This document shows, piece by piece, positions 8,230 through 15,750 of a stretch of DNA of 64,000 nucleotides (positions are counted from its first letter, which is position 1; every line of letters begins with the position of its first letter). This DNA is from Streptacidiphilus carbonis (lineage in GTDB: Bacteria; Actinomycetota; Actinomycetes; Streptomycetales; Streptomycetaceae). A program made the translations under genes and the position numbers. Below the pieces are notes generated by a model. The model was not told the DNA's origin, did not search any database, and worked only from the letters and a program-made list of their open reading frames with translations. The stretch lies in NCBI RefSeq assembly GCF_000787775.1, contig NZ_BBPM01000005.1, positions 133,378-197,377 of the forward strand. Reading direction: 5' to 3'.

Positions 8230-9135
8230 TCACTCCTCCAGGGTGGTGCGCAGCTTCGCCAGGGTGCGGGCGAGCAGGCGGGAGACGTGCATCTGGGACA
8301 GGCCCAGCTGGGCCCCGATCTCGGACTGCGTCATGTCCTGCACGAACCGCATGGACAGGATCAGACGGTCGCGCTCGGGCAGCGCCGCGATGACGGGCTT
8401 GAGCGCGGTGAGGTTCTCCACACTCTCCAGACGCGAGTCGACCTCGCCCAGCCGGCCGGCGAACGACGCCCCGTCCTCGTCCTCATCAGCCCCCGGCGCG
8501 GTGGCGTCGATGGAGCTGGGGCTGTAGCCGTTCGCAGCCACCAGGCCCTCACGCACCTCGTCCTCCTCCAGGTCCAGGTGGGCCGCGAGCTCGGCCACGG
8601 TGGGAGCCCGCCCCAGCCGGCCCGCCAGCACGTCGGTGGCCTTCGCCAGCACCAGGCGCAGTTCCTGCAGGCGCCGCGGCACGTGGACGGCCCAACTGGT
8701 GTCGCGGAAGAACCGCTTGATCTCCCCGGTGATCGTGGGCAGCGCGAAAGTGGTGAACTCGACCCCGTAGCCCGGGTCGAACCGGTCGATGGCCTTGATC
8801 AGGCCGACGGTGCCGACCTGCACGATGTCCTCCATCGGCTCACTGCGCGCCTCATAGCGGCGGGCGGCGAACCTGACCAGGGCCATGTTCAGCTCGATCA
8901 GTGTGTTGCGCACGTACTGGTACTCGTGCGTCCCTTCCTCCAGCACGCCCAGTCGCGCGAACAGCACCTTCGACATCGCCCGCGCGTCCACAGCACTGAC
9001 CGAAGCGGGATCCGACAGATCCAGCTCAGGGAAGTACACGGCCGCGGTTCGGGCAGCCATCGCGGGCGCGGGGGCCGGAACGCCTGCGGAGTGCACTGCC
9101 GACGTCGTCGTCCGTACGGTGGCGGTGGTGGTCAT
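8230..9135 (-). CDS. RNA polymerase sigma factor, SigF/SigB/SigG subfamily
   Basis: A 301-residue alternative sigma factor of the stress/differentiation type. Region 2 begins near residue 60, with the 2.2 block MEDIVQVGTVGLIKAIDRFD at 101-120. Regions 2.3-2.4 (FTTFALPTITGEIKRFFRDT) are at 128-146, region 3 at about 155-210, and the region 4 helix-turn-helix is MTQSEIGAQLGLSQMHVSRL near 265-285. Residues 1-40 are an unusual low-complexity extension. Relatives are held by RsbW-type anti-sigma factors, but no anti-sigma or antagonist gene is adjacent, so control must come from elsewhere. A small MerR gene lies upstream in the same direction. Confidence 0.92.
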   Translation of the reverse strand: MTTTATVRTTTSAVHSAGVPAPAPAMAARTAAVYFPELDLSDPASVSAVDARAMSKVLFARLGVLEEGTHEYQYVRNTLIELNMALVRFAARRYEARSEPMEDIVQVGTVGLIKAIDRFDPGYGVEFTTFALPTITGEIKRFFRDTSWAVHVPRRLQELRLVLAKATDVLAGRLGRAPTVAELAAHLDLEEDEVREGLVAANGYSPSSIDATAPGADEDEDGASFAGRLGEVDSRLESVENLTALKPVIAALPERDRLILSMRFVQDMTQSEIGAQLGLSQMHVSRLLARTLAKLRTTLEE

Positions 9136-9304
9136 CGGTGAGCCCTTCCCTCGATGCGTCGCGGTGGATGCGTCGTCGTACCCGGCTGTGCAGGGCCCGT
9201 GCCCGCTACCGCCGCGTCCATGCCCGCCAATGGCGGAGCAGCAGATTCTCGACAGCGCCGGCGCGCGCCCGCGTCGGGGGTGCGCGCTGCCGCGCTACCG
9301 GCTC

Positions 9305-9637
9305 TCAGGGGGCGTCGGAGCGCTCGGCGCGCATCTGCTCGTTGACGCGCAGTGCCTCTTCCAGCTGGTCCTCAAGGATGACGATGCGGCACGCGGCTTC
9401 GATCGCCGTCCCCTGGCCCACCAGGTCGCGGGCACGGGCGGCAATGCGCAGCTGGTACTTGGAGTAGCGGCGGTGTCCGCCCTCGGACCGCAGCGGGGTG
9501 ATCAGTCCGGCTTCGCCGATGGCACGGAGGAATCCGGGGGTGGCACCGATCATCTCGGCCGCGCGGCCCATGGTGTAGGCCGGATAGTCGTCGTCATCCA
9601 GCCGGTCTGTCGATCCGGGTTGGTTGCTGGAAGTCAT
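9305..9637 (-). CDS. Small MerR-family transcriptional regulator
   Basis: A 110-residue DNA-binding protein. Residues 20-75 form the MerR winged helix (YTMGRAAEMIGATPGFLRAI, then GGHRRYSKYQLRIAARAR), followed by a short helix rich in Glu. It lacks the longer dimerisation and ligand domain of classical MerR, so it is a minimal, probably non-ligand-binding type. The ATG at 9637 is chosen because the HTH begins 20 residues later. It lies about 170 bp upstream of the sigma-factor gene with the same orientation. An identical 15-base element lies 122 bp upstream of its start and 116 bp upstream of the DUF5133 gene. Confidence 0.87.
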   Translation of the reverse strand: MTSSNQPGSTDRLDDDDYPAYTMGRAAEMIGATPGFLRAIGEAGLITPLRSEGGHRRYSKYQLRIAARARDLVGQGTAIEAACRIVILEDQLEEALRVNEQMRAERSDAP

Positions 9638-10235
9638 GGCACCTCTGTTTGTCGTACTTCTCAAAGGATCAGGGAACGCGTCGAGGGGCCCCGGCGCCGA
9701 ACCGCGCGCCAGGGCCCCGGAGGGAAACAACACCATCCACCGGCGTGGTCGCCGGGCTACATGTTCCGCACCCTGCCCCTGGGGGGTCGGGGCTGTGCGG
9801 GGGATCGCAGCTGTATGACCGGGAATCACCTTCCAATCGAACAAAGGGCTTTTCCTGGTACCCGACCTGATTGCAGGGTCGGGCGATCCTGATGGCGGGG
9901 CTCCTCTCGTAACTTCGCTGGAATCTCTACCGTGCACTGCGGTACTGCGATCTTCGGGAACGGCGTTCCCGCAGCGGCCCTGTTCGGCCGCCGGGCCCGG
10001 TCACCAGCCCTGGGGCCCACCGGCAACCTGACCGGCCCCAACGACTCCGCAACCGTTCCCACCTGCCCTGCGCGCCAGTTCGTGTCTGCCGCGCCCTTCG
10101 GACTGCTTGGCTACACAGAGAACACTACGCACGGACGCGGGCAATGTCTACTGCAGCCGGGATAGATTTTCTTGCCCGGGATGATGTGATCATCCACCCC
10201 GCCCTGGATAGGGCATCTCGGCTCCGAATGCTCGG
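9638..10235. other. Long intergenic region upstream of the MerR gene
   Basis: About 600 bp. It contains the 15-base shared element at 9759-9773, and GGGTAC on the minus strand near 9858. The latter would fit a SigB-type -10, but no GTTT -35 is seen. The remaining frames lack start sites and motifs, so I see no gene here. Confidence 0.55.
9759..9773 (-). promoter_or_regulatory. Shared 15-bp upstream element, copy 1
   Basis: GGGTGCGGAACATGT on the minus strand, 122 bp before the MerR start codon. An identical copy lies before the DUF5133 gene. It contains GGAAC, as in ECF-type -35 boxes, but no matching -10 is obvious. Confidence 0.55.
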
Positions 10236-10448
10236 TCAAGCAGCGGCGGACAGGCTGTCCCGACCGGGGGCGAGCAGGCGGCGAGCCTGCTCCACTGCCT
10301 GGGCGGGCTCGCGTATGCCCATGGATACGCACAGCGTGTAGTGCAGGTCCTCTCGCCGACGAAGTGTCTCCTCGCTGCCCGGGGATCCTTCCAGGGCATC
10401 GAGTGCGGCGACCAGACGGCGCAGCTCAGAAGGGTTGATCAGCGGCAT
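10236..10448 (-). CDS. DUF5133 domain protein
   Basis: A 70-residue protein of the DUF5133 family, found mainly in Streptomyces and relatives. It shows the family pattern: a start of the form MPLxxPxxLRRLV, a central RRREDLHYTLCVSMGIREP block (residues 30-48) and an Ala/Arg-rich tail. ATG at 10448 has AGGAG six bases upstream, which settles the start over the longer in-frame reading to 10565. The fold is probably three helices; function unknown. It is monocistronic and shares an upstream element with the MerR gene, so the two are probably co-regulated. Confidence 0.8.
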   Translation of the reverse strand: MPLINPSELRRLVAALDALEGSPGSEETLRRREDLHYTLCVSMGIREPAQAVEQARRLLAPGRDSLSAAA

Positions 10449-10919
10449 GGCCAACTCCTGGCGATCGAGTCGGTACGGGCGAATCCCCACCGTCCGGCGC
10501 GGTGCTCCCGCAGGCGGCCCCTCGTGGAACCAGAGCCGATTCCGCTGAGCCTCATCCTGGTCCACATGTTCCGCACCCGGTCGGCGGCGACAAAATCATA
10601 GAGGAACTGGACGCGTAAAACTACTCCGGTCGAGATAGATTCAGTCGGTTCGGGAGCACAGTGTCCGTGCACCCACTGCGAAGCCTTCGGACGCCCGGAC
10701 CACAGCCCGGCCGATCCAGCCGGTCGTCGCAGGCCGACGTGACTCGTCCTTGAAACGCTGCGCCGACTGCGCACGCTCCGCCCACGCCTGCGTGTTCGCG
10801 GCACAGGACTGCCCGTGACTCGATCAACTGGTTCTTCCGACACGGACCGCCCGAACAAGCATGTCGAAGGGGTCGGCAGCCCTTCGGCCGCCGACCCCCT
10901 GAGTGATCGGTACTGCCGC
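10449..10919. other. Intergenic region upstream of DUF5133
   Basis: About 470 bp with no supported gene. It carries the second copy of the shared 15-mer at 10564-10578. An AT-richer patch near 10590-10640 may be promoter DNA. Confidence 0.5.
10564..10578 (-). promoter_or_regulatory. Shared 15-bp upstream element, copy 2
   Basis: GGGTGCGGAACATGT on the minus strand, 116 bp before the DUF5133 start, identical in all 15 positions to copy 1 before the MerR gene. Identical placement suggests a common promoter or activator site. Confidence 0.55.
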
Positions 10920-11090
10920 TTACCAGCGGTACCAGCGACCTCGCGAACCGCCGGAACTCACCCCGCGGAACGCGAAACCCAGCAGCCACAGCACCAGGAC
11001 CGCGAGCGCGACCCACCACAGAACATGTACCGCGAAACCCACGCCGCCCAGGATCAGGGCGAGCAGCAGAACCAGAAGCAGTGCACCCAT
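10920..11090 (-). CDS. Small hydrophobic membrane protein
   Basis: A 56-residue protein with two membrane helices (residues 3-20 and 22-40) and a Gly/Arg/Trp-rich tail ending GRWYRW. Small proteins of this pattern are widespread in actinobacteria and annotated simply as hydrophobic protein. Three ATGs are close together. The one at 11090 is preferred because AGGAGG (11101-11106 on the opposite strand) is then nine bases away, whereas the ATG at 11099 abuts it. Proteins of this class are often stress-induced, in keeping with the surrounding sigma factor and envelope genes, but nothing direct shows its role. Confidence 0.72.
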   Translation of the reverse strand: MGALLLVLLLALILGGVGFAVHVLWWVALAVLVLWLLGFAFRGVSSGGSRGRWYRW

Positions 11091-11681
11091 AGTCATCATC
11101 CTCCTGGCCCTCACATGCCCCCGAACGAGTGACCTATGCACGACTGTTCCCGCAGGCCAGAGGGCTGACGGCCCCAATCGGGACTCCGCTGCCCCAGACA
11201 GCCACGCCGACATGTCCGCAGCTCCGCATCACCGTGCGTCACTGGATCGCCGGGAGCGGTCAGACAACCTCGATCAGGTCCGGTAGGGCGCCGATGCCGC
11301 CCTCGCGGCGGGCACGGTGCCGGGGGCCCGCCTCCCGGCAGGGGTCTGCGCCGGCGCGCCGGCTGCTGCGGACTTCTCGGCCTTGGTGGCCCGGCATACC
11401 ACCAACCGTGCGTCGGAAGCGAGTTGAAGGCGCGTTCGAGACAGCGGCCGGCGTACATCGTCGTCGACAGCGGGCCGTGGATCTTCGACAAGCACCCGCT
11501 GCTGACGTCCCTGCTGGTCATCGCCCGGGCCGTCGGCAACCTGTGCCGAGCCCAGACCCGGCCCCCGGGTAGGGGCCGGCGGAGTGAATTCGCCGCGCAC
11601 GCCACCTCTGCAGGAGGCCGACGCCAGGAATGCGAGCGAGGATCATCGGAAGGATTCCCCCCGACGTGGAGGTGCAGCATC
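11091..11681. other. Intergenic region with a possible PRC-barrel remnant
   Basis: About 590 bp without an intact gene. The only protein-like stretch is the fragment at 11445-11543. CCCGGGTAG at about 11563 resembles a SigB-type -10, but no -35 was found. Confidence 0.5.
11445..11543 (+). pseudogene. Possible remnant of a PRC-barrel protein
   Basis: One frame reads RPAYIVVDSGPWIFDKHPLL and then LLVIARAVG. This resembles the barrel core of actinobacterial PRC-barrel proteins (pattern YIVVDTGPWIFGKxVLLP). There is no start codon and the sequence on both sides diverges. I judge it a weak remnant rather than a gene. Confidence 0.35.
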
Positions 11682-11957
11682 ATGCTGGAGCGCAGTGTCC
11701 GCAAGGCCCGGACCGAGATCACATTCGTTCTGCCTCCAGACCATCCGGCCGAGCAGGTGAGCGTGGTGGGCGACTTCAACGACTGGCGGCCGGGGAGCCA
11801 CGCGCTGAGCGCCCGTCCGGACGGCAGTCGCGCGGTGAAGGTCGCCCTTCCCAACGATGGGCGGTTCGAATTCCGCTACCTGGCATACGGCGACTACTGG
11901 TTCGACGAGGCCGACGCCGACGGCCACAACGGCCGGAACAGCTATCTGCACACCTGA
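11682..11957 (+). CDS. Isoamylase early-set (CBM48/AMPK-like) domain protein
   Basis: A 91-residue single-domain protein. The core VSVVGDFNDWRPGSHALSAR followed by FEFRYLAYGDYWFDEADADG matches the glycogen-binding early-set domain found in branching enzymes and AMPK beta subunits, with conserved Trp and Asp residues. ATG at 11682 has GGAGG 13 bases upstream. With no catalytic domain it may bind glycogen or act as a regulatory or scaffold protein. It is transcribed alone. Confidence 0.85.
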   Translation: MLERSVRKARTEITFVLPPDHPAEQVSVVGDFNDWRPGSHALSARPDGSRAVKVALPNDGRFEFRYLAYGDYWFDEADADGHNGRNSYLHT

Positions 11958-12061
11958 ACACCGCCCGGACCGGCCTCCCCCAGCCTTTCCGGTGGAGGCC
12001 GCCGGACGCAGCCTGACCGCCCCTCATCCGTCAGCCGGGCACGGCGTCCGCACACGCCTCT

Positions 12062-12328
12062 CTAACCGGGCCAGACGCCGGTCAGGCGTTGCACGGCCGT
12101 CGCTCCGCCGCGGTCGACCGCGGCTTTGACCACCGCGAAGACGGCGCCCTGCAGCGCCGCGGCGAGCAGGATCTCCTGCCACCCGCGATCGCGGTCAGTG
12201 GCATCGGGGGCATCGTCGTCGTGTCCGATGGCCTTCCACAGCTGCTTGAACGCCGCTCCGGCGATCACGCCGCCGACCGCTCCCAGGACCAGACCGACCG
12301 GCTTGTAGGCGATCTTGGCGGCGTTCAC
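12062..12328 (-). CDS. DUF4235 membrane protein
   Basis: An 88-residue protein, last in a three-gene operon. It has a glycine-rich membrane segment (KPVGLVLGAVGGVIAGAAFK, residues 7-26) and a second hydrophobic stretch near 55-72 (WQEILLAAALQGAVFAVVKA), with an acidic loop between them, the usual DUF4235 pattern. The GTG at 12328 overlaps the stop of the upstream gene (GTGA), indicating translational coupling. Function unknown; the family always travels with DUF3618 and holin-family partners. Confidence 0.85.
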   Translation of the reverse strand: MNAAKIAYKPVGLVLGAVGGVIAGAAFKQLWKAIGHDDDAPDATDRDRGWQEILLAAALQGAVFAVVKAAVDRGGATAVQRLTGVWPG

Positions 12329-12789
12329 CGGCGCCTCCGGCGACGGAGCGCGACCAACACGGCCGCGGCCGCGACCGCCGCAGCGATCGCCGCGCGGGGA
12401 CGTCGCCGCACCGCTTCCGCTGCCTGGTCGGCCTTGGCCGCGACCGTCTCCGGCGTGTTCTCGCGCACCTTCGCCGCGACCGCGGAACCCCCGTGCTGGA
12501 CCGCCGCGGCAGCGCTCGCCGCCTTCTCCCGCACAGGGTCGGCGACGTTCTCCTGAACCGCGTGCAGCACCTCGGCCGCGCCCTCGCGGACCTGTGTGCC
12601 GGCCTCGGCCACCGATTCCGCCAGATCGGCCTTGATCTGGTTGCTCTTGTCCTTGGCCCGCGCCCTGACGTGGGCTCTGGCGGCGATCTCCTGCACCGTC
12701 TCCCCCAGTTCCTCGCGGGTGCCCTCGACCATCGCCTGCAGTTCCTGCGCAGTCGGCGTGCTCTTCCTGTCCTCGGGTCCGTCGGTCAT
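12325..12789 (-). CDS. DUF3618 domain protein
   Basis: A 154-residue protein. The N-terminal DUF3618 segment (TAQELQAMVEGTREELGETV, residues 13-32) is followed by a long Ala/Glu-rich amphipathic region and a C-terminal membrane anchor (AAIAAAVAAAAVLVALRR) ending in an Arg-rich tail. This layout suggests a membrane-tethered coiled coil. Its ATG overlaps the stop of the preceding gene (ATGA) and its own stop overlaps the next start, so all three are coupled. The role is unknown, possibly envelope stress. Confidence 0.85.
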   Translation of the reverse strand: MTDGPEDRKSTPTAQELQAMVEGTREELGETVQEIAARAHVRARAKDKSNQIKADLAESVAEAGTQVREGAAEVLHAVQENVADPVREKAASAAAAVQHGGSAVAAKVRENTPETVAAKADQAAEAVRRRPRAAIAAAVAAAAVLVALRRRRRR

Positions 12790-13214
12790 CGTTTCGCGCT
12801 CTCCTTGATAGTGGCCACATCGGTCCGCAGACCGGTCACGGCCTGCTCCGGGGCGACCGGCACCGCCCGAGCCGTCTCCCGCCTGCCCGCCACGCCGAGT
12901 CCGGCCGCGACCAGGAACAAGGCGGCGGCCACGATCAGCGCCGACGCCCATACCGGCACGACCAGCGCCAGCGCTGCGACGGCCGCAGCCACCAGCGTCG
13001 CCGCCCCGAGCCCGGCCAGCACGCCGGCGCCGCCGAACAGGCCCGCGCCCAGGGCGAAGGCCTTGCCCTTCTCCGTCATCTCCACCTGCGCCAGCCGCAG
13101 CTCCTCCCGCACCAGCCGGGACGTCTGCTCGGTGGCGCGCGCGACCAGCTCTGCGATCGGGGCGTGCGAGGTGTCGGGTCCGTGATCCGAAACTGTCCGT
13201 TCTGCAGCATCCAT
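12786..13214 (-). CDS. Holin-family (PF07332-type) membrane protein
   Basis: A 142-residue protein, first gene of the coupled three-gene operon. An amphipathic N-terminal half (IAELVARATEQTSRLVREEL, residues 20-39) precedes two adjacent membrane helices at about 55-80 and 84-106. This is the actinobacterial phage-holin superfamily layout, though these chromosomal members are not known to cause lysis. ATG at 13214 is chosen because AAGGAG lies eight bases upstream; a GTG two codons earlier is too close to that site. Role unknown. Confidence 0.85.
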   Translation of the reverse strand: MDAAERTVSDHGPDTSHAPIAELVARATEQTSRLVREELRLAQVEMTEKGKAFALGAGLFGGAGVLAGLGAATLVAAAVAALALVVPVWASALIVAAALFLVAAGLGVAGRRETARAVPVAPEQAVTGLRTDVATIKESAKR

Positions 13215-13478
13215 CAGCACTTCTCCTTCGCGTCGCTCACTGGGTGGCTACCCCGATCACGTCGGCGCAGACGCGCGGCGTTCGCCGCCTCACGGCGGAA
13301 GCTGTCCGGTTTTTCCGGTTGGATCCCGGGAATGCGTCACCCGGTGCACCGCCGCGGCCGCGAGCAGCCGCCGCACCGGGCGCCGACGCGAACGACGCGA
13401 ACGACAGTCGGACGGAGACATCTCATGCACGTGGACCGTTCGGGCGAACACCGGAACGCGCAGTAGGGCCTGGCGGCC

Positions 13479-13967
13479 ATGGCGTCGTTCGACGACTTCA
13501 CCAACGCGCTGGACTACCCCATGTACGTGGTCACCGCGAGTGCCGACGGCCGCCCCTCGGGCTGCCTGGTGGGCTTTGCCTCCCAGTGTTCGATCAACCC
13601 GCCCCGCTTCCTGGTGTGGCTCTCCAAGGAGAACCACACCACTGAAGTGGCGGCCCGGACCGACGTGCTGGCGGTCCATCTCCTGGGTCCCGACCAGCAA
13701 GGGCTGGCCGCGCTGTTCGGATGCCTGACCGCCGATCAGGGCGCGGACAAGTTCGCGTCGGCGCCCTGGCAGCCGGGGCCCGGCGGGGCGCCGGTGCTCT
13801 GCCATGTCACCGCCTGGTTCGAGGGCCGCATCGAGCAGCGCTTCGACGGCGGGGACCATGTCGGACACCTGCTCGCCCCACTGGAGAGCGGCGGATCGGC
13901 GTCCCCGGCACGCGGGCAGCTCACCTACTCCGCCGTCCGGAACCTCGAACCCGGTCACCCCGCCTGA
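13479..13967 (+). CDS. Flavin reductase family protein (FMN-binding split barrel)
   Basis: A 162-residue protein of the flavin-reductase-like split-barrel family, which bind FMN and in many members supply reduced flavin to monooxygenases. Characteristic features are YPMYVVTASADGRPSGCLVG at residues 13-32, the SINPPRFLVWLSKENHTTEV stretch at about 38-57 and the GQGLAALFG-like segment. Start ATG at 13479. No monooxygenase partner is adjacent, so its role is open. It faces the holin/DUF3618/DUF4235 operon across a 264-bp gap. Confidence 0.88.
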   Translation: MASFDDFTNALDYPMYVVTASADGRPSGCLVGFASQCSINPPRFLVWLSKENHTTEVAARTDVLAVHLLGPDQQGLAALFGCLTADQGADKFASAPWQPGPGGAPVLCHVTAWFEGRIEQRFDGGDHVGHLLAPLESGGSASPARGQLTYSAVRNLEPGHPA

Positions 13968-13984
13968 ACTTCCTCTGCACCCTC

Positions 13985-15628
13985 TCAGAATTCGCCAGCC
14001 CGCCGCATCGCGCGCGGGCGGCCGTCCGGATCGGCGATGAGCCGTTGCAGCGGAGTGCTCAGCAGCGTCGCCGTGCGCGAGAGCCGCGGGTCGCCGTAGC
14101 GGCGCAGCCGTCCGGGCGGGCGCGGGCCGGTGCGCCCGGCCGCGTGCCAGGCGTCGAGGGCCGCGGCCGAGTCGGCGAAGGCGCGGAAGGCAGCGGCCGG
14201 GTCGCACAGCACCTTGGCGGCCTCGTCACCGCCGCCGACGTCGGGTCCGCCGCCGCTTCCTGCACCGCCCAGGTCCAAGTGCTCGCGGCCCAAAGTCAGC
14301 CGCAGGTCCCGGGCGAAGACCCGGGCCCGGTCGCCCAGGCCGGCCGGGTCCAGCGGTTCGCGGGGATCCGGGGCGCTGTCCAGCACGACGCAGCTCAGTT
14401 CCGAGTCATGGGTCCAGGAGCGGCGATTGATGTTGTCGGAGCCCACCGCGGCCCACACGTCGTCGATGACACAGACCTTCGCGTGGACGTAGACCGGTGT
14501 CCCGGCGTGGTTCTCCACCCCGTACACCGCGAAGCGCTCTCCGCCGGCGCCTCGCAGCAGCCGCAGTGCCTCGATCCGTCCCAGCAGATTCATCGGCCCG
14601 GTCAACCGGCCCTCCTGGTCGGGGAGGAGCGGGACGACGGCGATCATCCGCAGGCCGGGCTCGCGGGCCAGCGCCGCGGCGAAACCCGCCACGACCGGGG
14701 CCGACCACAGGTACTGGTCCTCCAGGTAGATCAGCGACCGCGCCCGGGCCAGGGCCTTGCGGTAGCCGCGGGCGACGCTGCGCTCGCCGCGCGGGGCGAA
14801 GGGGTAGCCGTGGCGCAGGGCCGGGTAGGTCCGCAGCAACTGCACGGCGTGCTGTCCGCCGGCCACGGGAGCAGGGTCGGGGAGCTGGGGCGGCAGCGGG
14901 TCCGCGACGGTGTCCTGGCGGTCCACTGCCTGGCGGATCCGGCCGGCGAGGCTGCGGCTGAGCGGGGACGGGTCCTGCCAGCGCTCACGGAAAACCGCCT
15001 CGATGTCGCCGACAGCCGGCCCGCGGACCGCCAGTTGGAGGTCGTGCCACGGAGGCCGCCGGCCGTAGGCGGCCGACATCGGCTGGGCGTGCGGATCGCC
15101 GAAGTGGCGGGCGTCGTCCCGGCGGCTGTGGCACAGGTCGATGCCGCCGACGAAGGCGACATCGCACTCCGGGCGGCCGGGATGGCGCAGCACGACGAAC
15201 TTCTGGTGGTGCGAACCGCCGGGCCGCACCCTCATGTCCAGCAGGCACTCGCCACCGGCCGCCTCGATCTCCTCACCCAGATGCCGGTTCTCCCGCTCAC
15301 TGAACTGGAACTGGTCCAGGTGCGAGCGCCACACCAGGCCCTTGACCACCACCCCGCGCTCCGCCGCGCGGCACAACGCCTCGCCCACGGAGTCCGCACC
15401 GTCCAGCGGTTCGTCCGGGTCGCCGCGCCAGTCGGTGAACAGCAGCAGGTCACCGCGTCGCTGAGCGCGTACGGCGTCGAGGAGCGCGGCGAAATAGCTG
15501 CGGCCGTGCACCAGCGGACGCACGGTGTTGCCCCGGCTCCACGCGGCGCCGTCCGGTCGCCGGGCGTCGATCCCGGTGGAGGGGTTGCCGCGCTCGGCCG
15601 CTGCCAGCATCCAGTCCTCAAGGCCCAT
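13985..15628 (-). CDS. Phospholipase D-like (HKD) family protein
   Basis: A 547-residue protein with two HKD catalytic halves. The first is HHQKFVVL at residues 140-147 followed by GGID at 162-165. The second is HAKVCVIDD at 382-390 followed by GSDNINRRSW at 396-405. Together they would form one active site for phosphodiester cleavage or transfer, as in phospholipase D or cardiolipin synthase. There is no signal peptide or membrane segment, so it is more like the cytosolic PLD-like enzymes. The ATG at 15628 is used; an in-frame extension to 15742 is low-complexity. It is convergent with the flavin reductase gene and divergent from the DNA ligase gene. Confidence 0.9.
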   Translation of the reverse strand: MGLEDWMLAAAERGNPSTGIDARRPDGAAWSRGNTVRPLVHGRSYFAALLDAVRAQRRGDLLLFTDWRGDPDEPLDGADSVGEALCRAAERGVVVKGLVWRSHLDQFQFSERENRHLGEEIEAAGGECLLDMRVRPGGSHHQKFVVLRHPGRPECDVAFVGGIDLCHSRRDDARHFGDPHAQPMSAAYGRRPPWHDLQLAVRGPAVGDIEAVFRERWQDPSPLSRSLAGRIRQAVDRQDTVADPLPPQLPDPAPVAGGQHAVQLLRTYPALRHGYPFAPRGERSVARGYRKALARARSLIYLEDQYLWSAPVVAGFAAALAREPGLRMIAVVPLLPDQEGRLTGPMNLLGRIEALRLLRGAGGERFAVYGVENHAGTPVYVHAKVCVIDDVWAAVGSDNINRRSWTHDSELSCVVLDSAPDPREPLDPAGLGDRARVFARDLRLTLGREHLDLGGAGSGGGPDVGGGDEAAKVLCDPAAAFRAFADSAAALDAWHAAGRTGPRPPGRLRRYGDPRLSRTATLLSTPLQRLIADPDGRPRAMRRAGEF

Positions 15629-15750
15629 GGCCGACGCCTTCCCCGTGCCGGCCGAGCCAGGCCCCGCCACCGGTCCCGAAAGCGCCGCCGGCCGGCCGGG
15701 CCGGCACGACGCCCGGGCGGCTCCGGCCCGGCCGGGACACAATGGGGGCC

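Noticed and set aside
12062-13214. Prophage lysis cassette based on the holin-family protein
   Set aside because: No endolysin, portal, capsid or integrase genes are nearby, and the holin-family/DUF3618/DUF4235 trio is a standard chromosomal actinobacterial operon.
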